This document shows positions 54,747-62,104 of a stretch of 64,000 bases of DNA, piece after piece (within the stretch, counting starts at the first letter, position 1; the number at the start of each line of letters is the position of its first letter). Source of the DNA: Chryseobacterium indologenes (lineage in GTDB: Bacteria; Bacteroidota; Bacteroidia; Flavobacteriales; Weeksellaceae); assembly GCA_002439165.1 (NCBI GenBank), contig DJTE01000020.1, forward strand, positions 1 through 64,000, written 5' to 3'. Under the pieces are notes generated by a model. It made no database searches. It worked only from the letters and a program-made list of their open reading frames with translations, and was not told where the DNA came from. A program made the position numbers and the translations under genes.

Positions 54747-55364
54747 CTACTTCTTCACTATTTTTCTCCGGATCCGGCTCAGGCTGGGTGGCGTGATACC
54801 AAGATAGGTGGCAATATCATGTATCTTCACTCTTTTGAATATAAAAGGTCTTTGATGGAGGAGCTGCAGATAATTTTCTTCAGGAGTATTGTTTTTAAAC
54901 TGCACAAGACGTTGCAGTGCTAAAAAATATGCGGCTCTTACCATATTGATTTCAAGTCTTTCATAGTTGATATTGAGCTTGTGAAGATCATTTTTGTCCT
55001 GGAAACTCAGTGAAAAAACTTCAACATCTTCTATGGCTTTTACAGACAGGTGAGAGGGTTTTTGTGTAATGAAACTGTAATAATCTCCGCACCACTCTCC
55101 TTCAAAATTAAAATCAATAATAAATTCCTGAGTTTCTTTTTCTTCAATATATTTAGTCGCTCCTTTTGTCAAAAAGAAGTATTCTGAGCAAACTTCACCT
55201 TTTCTGAGCAGATATTCGTTTTTTTTGAAACTCTTTTGTTTCAGTTTAGAGAGCTTCAGATAAAATTCTTCATCTGAAAGCGGGAAAAAATAGTCCCAGT
55301 TTTTTCGAATGTCTGCAATCAATTGCCCGGAAAATGCTCTGTTCTCAAATTCAAGATTATACAT
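54747..55364 (-). CDS. Crp/Fnr-family transcriptional regulator
   Basis: 205 residues. Cyclic-nucleotide-binding beta-roll at about 30-135 (KNEYLLRKGEVCSEYFFLTK, EGEWCGDYYSFITQ). The C-terminal helix-turn-helix is VKIHDIATYLGITPPSLSRI. There is no Fnr-type Cys cluster, so an iron-sulfur sensor is unlikely. Same strand as fbaB and 118 bp upstream of it. Ligand and regulon unknown. Confidence 0.88.
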   Translation of the reverse strand: MYNLEFENRAFSGQLIADIRKNWDYFFPLSDEEFYLKLSKLKQKSFKKNEYLLRKGEVCSEYFFLTKGATKYIEEKETQEFIIDFNFEGEWCGDYYSFITQKPSHLSVKAIEDVEVFSLSFQDKNDLHKLNINYERLEINMVRAAYFLALQRLVQFKNNTPEENYLQLLHQRPFIFKRVKIHDIATYLGITPPSLSRIRRKIVKK

Positions 55365-55599
55365 TATCCTATTTTCTAATGATTAATAAAACAGTTATGG
55401 TCTTTTTAATTTCAATTAAAAATTTGGTTTGGCTTGCTTTCTTAAATGCAAAAATACATTTTTTAAAAATATAAAATAATATAAAATGTTAATTTATAAC
55501 GCTTTAGTTGAGCGAATGCGTTTTGTTAAGAATAATTTACCGCTATTTCAGACTAAATCATTTTTTAATTATCTTTTAGTTAATAATTACATTTAATAA

Positions 55600-55700
55600 A
55601 TTAACAAAAGACAATTTCTTCTCCTGAATAATTACCCTTTTTTCTGCTTATTTACAGGTAACTGATCCGAAATTTGTCATGAGGATTATTTTATCTGTCT
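55600..55700 (+). repeat. Duplicated upstream block, copy 1
   Basis: It shares ATTAACAAAAGACAATTT, ATTACCC, GCTTATTTA, TAACTGAT and CGAAATTTGT in the same order and spacing with 57028-57125. GAAATTTG is one base from the TAnnTTTG box and may be the common -7 element. Both copies precede genes for short exported VGINT/VGIGT proteins. Confidence 0.65.
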
Positions 55701-55756
55701 GGTGATGTTTTGTGTGTTTAATAACTGAAGACAGATTAAAATATAATGATTGTGAT

Positions 55757-55794
55757 ATGGTATTGGCTTCTAAGTATTTAGAAGCCATCACCAT
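55757..55794 (+). other. Strong hairpin in the leader of the VGINT protein gene
   Basis: A 10-bp perfect stem (TGGCTTCTAA / TTAGAAGCCA, 55764-55773 and 55778-55787) with a 4-nt loop is extended by ATGGT (55757-55761) pairing with ACCAT (55790-55794). No T tract follows, and the gene starts 57 bp later, so it looks like a structured 5' leader. Confidence 0.5.
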
Positions 55795-55850
55795 TAGATG
55801 ATTATCATAGATTGGAAAAAATAACGATAATTTTTTAATTAGATAGACAG

Positions 55851-56696
55851 ATGAGAAAAACAAAATTTTTTCTGATAAGTTCGCTTGCTGTAATAAGCAT
55901 CAGGTTTTCAGCACAGGTTGGTATCAATACGACAACACCTCATGCTACACTGGATGTGGTGGGTAAACCGGCTGAAAATAATATTCCGGATGGTGTTATA
56001 GCCCCAAGAATAACCGGAGATCAGCTGAAGGATAAAGATGCCGTTTACCTGGCTGACCAGACCGGTGCATTGGTATACGTAACCCAGGCTGTTACCAATC
56101 CTTCTGTGAAAACAGCAAAAGTTGATAAACCCGGATATTATATGTTTAATGGGACAGTATGGAAATTTGCATTTGGAAGTAAGGATGATGAAGTCATGAT
56201 CGGAGAAATGATTTATTATCACGGGAGCATACCGGCTGGTACTTCAGGAACGAATATTCTTGCCAGCACTTATCTTTCGGATTTACCGGTACTGGATAAA
56301 TTTTTAAGACTTGATGCCCAGTTTGACGCTAGCTCGGCTGGGACGGGAACAATAACAAGTTTTAATCCGAGACTTTATAATATAGGATCTTCTGATGTGA
56401 AGATATGGGTATCAGAGATGTCTACCTTTACAGGTGATTCTGATAATGGAAATATTAAATTATCTCCCGGGGCATACAGACAATTTGATGATGGAGTTTT
56501 TCTTACACAGAATAATAATGAGACGGTAACATTTGATATTACAATTCAGGAACCGCAACCGAAATGGTATAGGGTTTACTATGCATTCAGAGTAGATAAT
56601 AAGTCGATGACTGGAAACAGCAATGCAACAACTACAGACTCCAATACTTCGGATAACACAAGAGAACTGTTTTTGTCAATACAAAGACTATATTAG
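55851..56696 (+). CDS. Exported VGINT-type structural or surface protein
   Basis: 281 residues. The signal peptide ends in RFSAQ, and the mature protein begins VGINTTTPHATLDVVGKPA, the start typical of a large group of exported Chryseobacterium proteins. GYYMFNGTVWKFAFG is also typical. The C-terminal 170 residues are beta-rich and resemble no known enzyme. The gene has a long structured leader and an own terminator. Function unknown; possibly cell-surface or matrix. Confidence 0.78.
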   Translation: MRKTKFFLISSLAVISIRFSAQVGINTTTPHATLDVVGKPAENNIPDGVIAPRITGDQLKDKDAVYLADQTGALVYVTQAVTNPSVKTAKVDKPGYYMFNGTVWKFAFGSKDDEVMIGEMIYYHGSIPAGTSGTNILASTYLSDLPVLDKFLRLDAQFDASSAGTGTITSFNPRLYNIGSSDVKIWVSEMSTFTGDSDNGNIKLSPGAYRQFDDGVFLTQNNNETVTFDITIQEPQPKWYRVYYAFRVDNKSMTGNSNATTTDSNTSDNTRELFLSIQRLY

Positions 56697-56860
56697 ACTT
56701 TTTCAGAAACCTTAAGTAAGGTTAAAAAATCAACAGAATAATTTTAAAATATAAATTGAAGTGATATTTTTTGCATCGTAATAAATATCAGGTGAAATGG
56801 AGGAAACTGCATGGTTGTGAACATGAAAAACTAAAAATAATATCAACAATTTATAAATAA

Positions 56861-56896
56861 AAGCCGTCTTCATAGATAATGAGACGGCTTCTTTAT
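56861..56896 (+). terminator. Rho-independent terminator
   Basis: AAGCCGTCTTCAT pairs with ATGAGACGGCTT (one bulged base) around a 5-nt loop, followed by a T-rich stretch. Confidence 0.6.
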
Positions 56897-57027
56897 AATT
56901 TAAATCCTTGCAGATCTGTTGGGAGAATCTTTAAAAAAAGCCGCAATTATTTCATCCGGTACAGACTGGTTGTCTATTTTTTTAGAAAATAAATTACCTT
57001 ATACGTTCAGTAATGTTTTAGATTTAA

Positions 57028-57125
57028 AATTAACAAAAGACAATTTATTCAATCTGTTTATTACCCCTTTTTTTGCTTATTTATATTTAACTGATTCGAA
57101 ATTTGTAGTCAGGATATTTTATCAT
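57028..57125 (+). repeat. Duplicated upstream block, copy 2
   Basis: Partner of 55600-55700; the ATTAACAAAAGACAATTT start and CGAAATTTGT end are identical. A GAAATTTG box lies at 57098-57105; a TTG lies 22 bp upstream, a spacing that would suit a promoter. Confidence 0.65.
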
Positions 57126-57243
57126 AGCCGTGTTTAGGAAAATATTATACAGACGGAGGATATTTAAAATACTGGAAAATCAGTCTGATTCAATTTATAC
57201 AGAACCGGTAAGAAAGCCTTCATAGGTGTCAGTAAGAGTGTTA

Positions 57244-57346
57244 CTGTACAATTTCTCTTATGTACAGCAAGTTGCGAAAGCTTACGAATGTAAAAGCAAT
57301 AGCAAATAGTTTACATAGCATTCCTAGTCAGTTCATATCGGAATGC
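57244..57346 (+). other. Two inverted repeats in the leader of the VGIGT protein gene
   Basis: CTGTACA (57244-57250) and TGTACAG (57261-57267) form a perfect 7-bp inverted repeat with 10-nt spacer. GCATTCC (57318-57324) and GGAATGC (57340-57346) form another with 15-nt spacer. They could be hairpins in a long leader or operators. Confidence 0.4.
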
Positions 57347-57404
57347 AGCTATAAAAGCGGGATTCTCGCAAATCCGTATAATAGTAACCTTAAATAACAG
57401 TAAA

Positions 57405-58496
57405 ATGAGCAATAATAAATTTTTAATAACAGTGGCTTTATTTGTAAGCACAATGTCTTTTTCCCAGGTGGGAATAGGAACTGCTAATCCCGATCCTTCT
57501 TCTATTTTGCATCTGGATGTAACCTCTCTGCCTAATGGTAATAAGAAGGGATTCTTAGGCCCGAAGGTAGCTTTACTATCAGCGTCAGACGTTACCACTA
57601 TCCCTTCACCGGCTAATGGATTATTGGTATATAATTTAGGAACAGCTGGACTTACTTATGAAGGATATATGTTCTGGAACGGTACTTCGTGGCGGATTTT
57701 TGATAATTCTACCACAGTAAACGGTACTATAAATACACTGGCCTGTACGGGAGCCGAACTGTTTCCGGGAACCTATACTTCAGGTGTAGCTTATTCAGGA
57801 ACAATGAAAGTACCTTATACAGGAGGTAATGGAGGGGTTTATTCAGCAGGTTCACCAATAGCATCCACAGGAGTAACAGGTCTTACAGCAACCTTACAGT
57901 CCGGCAAAACAAATGTAGGATCAGGTGAATTATTGTATTCGGTAACGGGAACTCCCAATGCCTCTTCACCTGTTTTGGCAACATTTGCATTACCTTCTGT
58001 AGCAGGAGCTTCCGGCTGTAGTGCTACTGTTGGACGCACACTCTTTGATTCAGAGGGAAGTAAAGTATATAAAGTGAAACATCGGGGAAGAAATATTGAT
58101 ACTGATGGATTTCCTAAACCGACTTTAATTGCTCCTGAAATGAATTTGCAGTTCAGGTGGGCGGTGGTCGGTGGGATTAATCGTTTACAGATAAGATTGG
58201 TCAATGCTCCTTCAGCCAATGTAAGTGTTTTTTACATAGGACATTGGTCCGGAGCTACCCACAGTGATGATTATAATACTTTTACATTTACACCTGCTAA
58301 CTATAATATCTATCAGAACATAGATGGTGACTGGAGAAACAGATGGGGATACTACTATCAGTTTGCTACCAATGAAGAACGTATGGGGGACAATAATCCC
58401 ATTAATTTTGTAGCCAATTTATATGGATTGTGTGGGTATAATAATGGATGGGGTGCTGCAAATGAGCCTTACTCTTTAGCTCTGGAATTATTCTGA
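57405..58496 (+). CDS. Exported VGIGT-type structural or surface protein
   Basis: 363 residues. The signal peptide ends in MSFSQ, then VGIGTANPDPSSILHLDVTS, the same kind of mature start as the protein at 55851. NGLLVYNLGT and GYMFWNGTSWRIF are family strings. The central 120 residues are Gly/Thr/Ser-rich repeats of beta character (YTSGVAYSGTMKVPYTGGNG). The C-terminal region is aromatic and Asn-rich. Followed by a terminator at 58660. Function unknown. Confidence 0.8.
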   Translation: MSNNKFLITVALFVSTMSFSQVGIGTANPDPSSILHLDVTSLPNGNKKGFLGPKVALLSASDVTTIPSPANGLLVYNLGTAGLTYEGYMFWNGTSWRIFDNSTTVNGTINTLACTGAELFPGTYTSGVAYSGTMKVPYTGGNGGVYSAGSPIASTGVTGLTATLQSGKTNVGSGELLYSVTGTPNASSPVLATFALPSVAGASGCSATVGRTLFDSEGSKVYKVKHRGRNIDTDGFPKPTLIAPEMNLQFRWAVVGGINRLQIRLVNAPSANVSVFYIGHWSGATHSDDYNTFTFTPANYNIYQNIDGDWRNRWGYYYQFATNEERMGDNNPINFVANLYGLCGYNNGWGAANEPYSLALELF

Positions 58497-58865
58497 TCAG
58501 AAACTATATTGTCATTTGTTTCCTCTTTTAACGGCAAAAGAAGCTAAAACTGATTTTATCCTGAAATATAAAGTATCATCCTGTTATTTTCAATACCCAA
58601 ATCAGAAAAGAAAGTCTGCTGTGGGCGCAGATTATCTCAGGCTTCTTTTCCTGAGAATGACTCAACCTTTTTTAACAGTGCTTTAAAAAGGTTGAGTTTT
58701 CAGTTTATCCCCTAATCAGTAAAAATTATAAATCAAATATAGAATAGTATAATCCGGATCTCTAAAATAATAATCAACTTTATATGTACTAATCTTATAA
58801 TAAAAATAGAGCGGGATATAACCCATAAGAGTTAATCTGCCTTTGAAAAATCAAATAGAACCGCA
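58497..58865. other. 369-bp intergenic region
   Basis: Terminator at 58660-58700, then AT-rich DNA leading to the second HMA-AraC gene. No exact promoter box was found; TGCCTTTG near 58840 differs by one base from TAnnTTTG. Confidence 0.5.
58660..58700 (+). terminator. Rho-independent terminator
   Basis: A stem of about 15 bp (ACTCAACCTTTTTTA / TAAAAAGGTTGAGTT) around a short loop, ending in four T. It follows the VGIGT gene. Confidence 0.75.
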
Positions 58866-59462
58866 ATGACAAATACTTCCAAAATACACATCAAAGGGAT
58901 GGTATGCAGCAGGTGTATCTACGTTCTGTCTGATGCCTTATCCCAGCTTGGGCTGGAGCTCGCCGAGGTACGTTTAGGTGAGGTGATCCTGAAGAAAAAC
59001 AATCCGGATTTTGACGAGCAGACGATCCGGTCTGTATTGCAGGCATTGGGATTCGACCTGCTGTACAACAGACATCAGAAGATTATTGAAGATATAAAGA
59101 CTGCCGTGCAAAAAGGTATTCAGCAGCAGTTAGATACCGGAAAGCCTGTAAGGTTTTCAGTATTGATAAGCAATGAACTGAATAAAGACTATGGAAGCCT
59201 TAGCTCTCTTTTTTCCCTTTTTCACGAATATACACTTGAAAAATTTATTATTTACAGTAAAATAGAAAAAGTGAAAGAACTTTTGGTCTATACCGATCAG
59301 TCATTATCAGATATAGCCTATAACCTGGGTTACAGCAGCCCTGCCCATCTTTCCAATCAGCTGAAAAAGCATACCGGCTTTACTTCTGCTTACTTCAAAA
59401 AAATCCGGGCAGATAAAAATGCCGTTATTCAAAGAAATAATCCTGACCACGATAACCTGTAA
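58866..59462 (+). CDS. HMA-like domain fused to AraC DNA-binding domain, paralogue 2
   Basis: 198 residues with the same layout as 49447-50010: HMA-like domain with Cys14 and Cys17 (KGMVCSRCIYVLSDAL) closing at LQALGFDLLYN, then an AraC helix-turn-helix domain (SLSDIAYNLGYSSPAHLSNQ, HTGFTSAYFKKI). The shared string KIEKVKELLVY marks the two as paralogues. The nearest efflux genes are the RND adaptor and pump at 61026 on the same strand, with one opposite-strand gene between. Target and metal inferred only. Confidence 0.85.
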   Translation: MTNTSKIHIKGMVCSRCIYVLSDALSQLGLELAEVRLGEVILKKNNPDFDEQTIRSVLQALGFDLLYNRHQKIIEDIKTAVQKGIQQQLDTGKPVRFSVLISNELNKDYGSLSSLFSLFHEYTLEKFIIYSKIEKVKELLVYTDQSLSDIAYNLGYSSPAHLSNQLKKHTGFTSAYFKKIRADKNAVIQRNNPDHDNL

Positions 59463-59524
59463 GGTTAAGTAAATATATGAAAGACACAAAAAGCTGAAAT
59501 AAGTGTTATTTTTTATATACCTAT

Positions 59525-60709
59525 TTATTGATCTAATCTTTCAGAATATTTTGTTGCAGGAGGTATAACAATAGCGTCGTACTTTTGGATATAGCCAACG
59601 ATAGAATGATTGAGCCGGATGTTACGCTTTATACTCAGTTCTTTTAGCATATTCAGATCCACAACGGTCCATTGGTCTGCAAAGGCATATTTCAGCAGTT
59701 CCTTATCTTCATCTTCTGTGAGGTCTTCCGTTTTTCCTGTTTTGTTATTGAAGATGTATCTGGGAAAACTGATTATAGAAAACGATTTCGACTGATTCAC
59801 ATTCGCCAGTTCATAGATCATATTGCCTACTTCCAGGCTTCCGCTGAAACTTGTTCCTCTGGCTGTATGAACAGCCCCCAGCTTAATCAATATTTTTACA
59901 GAATCCTGTTTTAAACTTTGACGGTGATAATATTGGGTGAAATTACGTTTCATATTGTCAACCCGAAACTGCCAGAAGCCCTGCGTAATCTGATGATTGA
60001 TCATCAAAGACCGCTCGAATTCTTCTATCAAAGGGAGATTTATTTTATTTTTTGAGAGTGATAAAAAAGTTTTCAATTCATTGGAACGAAGCAGATTATT
60101 CATCAGTTCAGGATTGAAATTATTTTTTCCTTTTTTATATTCAGATTCGGTGAGCGTATATACTTTTTTATATAAATCTGCAGAAACCTTTTCTTTATCT
60201 GAGTTCCTGTAAAGTTCATCAATCAGAAAAAGATAAGAAGAATAGCTTTCAAAGTCTATTCCGGAAAGGTTGATATGATATTTTTTCAATTGCCGGAGTG
60301 TTTCCTCTTCTTCTTTAGTTCTGAAGAATCCAAATGGTGGGATCCCGGTTTGAGATAAATATTTTAAATAATATGATTTTAAAGGAAAAGAATTTTCAGC
60401 TAACTCCGAAAGCTTTTTTGCTGACACCGGACCAATCTCAGTGAGATAATGATCATATCCGTTTTCTTTAAAAAAGGGTAGTAAAGAGCTTACCAATGTT
60501 TCAATAGAATGTATATCGTGCTGTTCTCCAATTAAAAAGAACTGAGATTCCTTAATTTTATTTTTTATGAATTCCGATCCTTTTCCGGTAAAATTTCCAT
60601 CCTGATCCAACGTGAAATAAGAGGTAGATTCCTTGATAACAGTATGCTCCTGTTGTGAAAATACAGCAGCCCAAAAAACTAAAAAGTAAACTGTAATATA
60701 TTTTTTCAT
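59525..60709 (-). CDS. Exported EreA/ChaN-like superfamily protein
   Basis: 394 residues with signal peptide (YFLVFWAAVFSQ). Motifs recall the erythromycin-esterase/ChaN/TraB-type fold: FFLIGEQHDIHSIE near the N-terminus (Glu and two His), LTEIGPVSAKKL, and KLGAVHTARGTSFSG near residue 280. Such proteins bind a metal or hydrolyse esters or peptides. The match is by motif, so the activity is open. Antisense between the metalloregulator and the RND operon. Confidence 0.65.
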   Translation of the reverse strand: MKKYITVYFLVFWAAVFSQQEHTVIKESTSYFTLDQDGNFTGKGSEFIKNKIKESQFFLIGEQHDIHSIETLVSSLLPFFKENGYDHYLTEIGPVSAKKLSELAENSFPLKSYYLKYLSQTGIPPFGFFRTKEEEETLRQLKKYHINLSGIDFESYSSYLFLIDELYRNSDKEKVSADLYKKVYTLTESEYKKGKNNFNPELMNNLLRSNELKTFLSLSKNKINLPLIEEFERSLMINHQITQGFWQFRVDNMKRNFTQYYHRQSLKQDSVKILIKLGAVHTARGTSFSGSLEVGNMIYELANVNQSKSFSIISFPRYIFNNKTGKTEDLTEDEDKELLKYAFADQWTVVDLNMLKELSIKRNIRLNHSIVGYIQKYDAIVIPPATKYSERLDQ

Positions 60710-60732
60710 TGTGCTTTTATGGATAACGTAAC

Positions 60733-60740
60733 CAAATTTA
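60733..60740 (-). promoter_or_regulatory. -7 box for the EreA/ChaN-like gene
   Basis: Reads TAAATTTG on the minus strand, 23 bp before the start codon. Confidence 0.4.
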
Positions 60741-60975
60741 AATTATTTCACTTCAATAACATGAAGTATCCGTTTTTATAGGAAACAGACCGGCGAAAAC
60801 AGAGTTTTTTCCATATTACATTCGCAGTATTTCTTCATTTCAGGCCAATACTGTTATCCTCAAAAAACCGCATTCAAGATCGGTTTTCTAAGCTCCTTTA
60901 TATCATACAGATAAAATTAAGAAATGTTACAAAACCTAAAAGCAATTGTGTAAAAAGCAGCTTAATACACCACGG

Positions 60976-60983
60976 TACATTTG
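60976..60983 (+). promoter_or_regulatory. -7 box for the RND operon
   Basis: TACATTTG matches TAnnTTTG, 42 bp before ATG 61026. The nearest TTG is 27 bp upstream, further than usual. Confidence 0.45.
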
Positions 60984-61025
60984 TCATTAATTATTCTTGA
61001 TTGTATTATCCTAAATTTTAATAAT

Positions 61026-62084
61026 ATGTTACATAAATTATCTACGTTGCAAAAGCCGGCTGTTATTATTCCGCTGCTTAGTCTCTTTTTAGCGGCTTGC
61101 GGCGGTAAAGAACAGAAACAGGCTGCAGCTCCGGCAAACACTAAGCTGCCCGTTGATATCATCGTGGCACAGCAGGAAGCTCTGAATCTGGAAGAGTCAC
61201 TCGTAGGGACCATAGAACCCTTTCGGGAAGTCGCTATCGTTGGGGAACTGGCACAGAAAATAACCAGAGTGGCCTTTAAAGACGGAAGCTACGTAAAGCA
61301 GGGCGCAGTACTCTACACCCTCAACGATGCAGAGATCACTTCCCGCCTGAGACAGGTGGCTGCACAGATAAAACTGGCAAAGATTACCCAGCAGCGTCTG
61401 GCGAATCTTTTGAAAACAGAAACCGTTAACCAGCAGGAATACGATGAAGCCCATATGCAGCTGAATACCCTGGAAGCCCAGCAGGACCTCTTACGCGCAG
61501 AACTGAGCAAAACAGTCATCAGGGCTCCTTTTTCAGGTAAAATAGGAATCACAAAACTGCAGACAGGCGCTTATGTTTCCCCTGGAACAACGCTCGTTAC
61601 CCTGCAGGATCAGGGAAGTATTAAGATCAGCTTTTCCGTTCCCGAGCAATACCTTTCTTATGTACAAATGGGCAGTACCATAAAATTCAAAACCGTTCTT
61701 TCCGATAAAGAATATACGGCTTCCATCATAGCCACCGAACCGGGACTGGAAGCCCAGGGAAGAAGTCTGCTGGTACAGGCTGTAACCTCCAATGATAATG
61801 GAATGTTACGTGCAGGTCTTTCTGTAAAAGTACTGTTCAACACCGGAGAAAAAGGAGCAACAGGCGTACAGCTGCCTTCAGAAGCTCTGGTACCCGGACA
61901 GAAGGGCTATAATGCATTTGTAATCAAAAAAGGAGTAGCCAAAACCGTACCGGTCACTATTGGAAACCGTACCGAAACAAAGGTTACCATCACGTCCGGG
62001 ATCAGTACAGGAGATAGCGTTATTGTCTCCAATATCCTGCGCCTGGGCGACGGAATGCCGGTAGCCCCGGTTCCGGTTAAATAA
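61026..62084 (+). CDS. RND efflux periplasmic adaptor lipoprotein (HlyD/AcrA type)
   Basis: 352 residues from ATG 61026, chosen because it gives a signal peptide with lipobox (LLSLFLAACGGKE). Barrel-sandwich and hairpin regions are visible: VGTIEPFREVAIVGELAQKI, GSYVKQGAVLYTLNDAE, a coiled-coil with QQRLANLLKTETVNQQEYDE, then TVIRAPFSGKIGITKLQTGA and the membrane-proximal domain. It links the inner-membrane pump, encoded 20 bp downstream, to an outer-membrane channel not seen in the window. Confidence 0.92.
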   Translation: MLHKLSTLQKPAVIIPLLSLFLAACGGKEQKQAAAPANTKLPVDIIVAQQEALNLEESLVGTIEPFREVAIVGELAQKITRVAFKDGSYVKQGAVLYTLNDAEITSRLRQVAAQIKLAKITQQRLANLLKTETVNQQEYDEAHMQLNTLEAQQDLLRAELSKTVIRAPFSGKIGITKLQTGAYVSPGTTLVTLQDQGSIKISFSVPEQYLSYVQMGSTIKFKTVLSDKEYTASIIATEPGLEAQGRSLLVQAVTSNDNGMLRAGLSVKVLFNTGEKGATGVQLPSEALVPGQKGYNAFVIKKGVAKTVPVTIGNRTETKVTITSGISTGDSVIVSNILRLGDGMPVAPVPVK

Positions 62085-62104
62085 TTCAATAAAATTTCAG
62101 CACA

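Larger units (their letters stand above)
55365..55850. other. 486-bp AT-rich leader region
   Basis: It carries copy 1 of a duplicated block (55600-55700) with a GAAATTTG near-consensus box at 55669-55676, then a strong hairpin at 55757-55794, ahead of the exported protein at 55851. No coding frame seen. Confidence 0.6.
56697..57404. other. 708-bp intergenic region
   Basis: It contains a terminator (56861-56896), copy 2 of the duplicated block (57028-57125) and two inverted repeats (57244-57267, 57318-57346) before the next gene. A frame opening at 56919 runs across the duplicated block and is not considered a gene. Confidence 0.6.
60710..61025. other. 316-bp intergenic region between divergent genes
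   Basis: It holds a minus-strand TAAATTTG box (60733-60740) and a plus-strand TACATTTG box (60976-60983). Otherwise AT-rich without visible structure. Confidence 0.5.

Noticed and set aside
56919..57137. 72-codon frame in the long gap before the VGIGT gene
   Set aside because: It runs across the duplicated upstream block and the putative promoter; no start context or domain.
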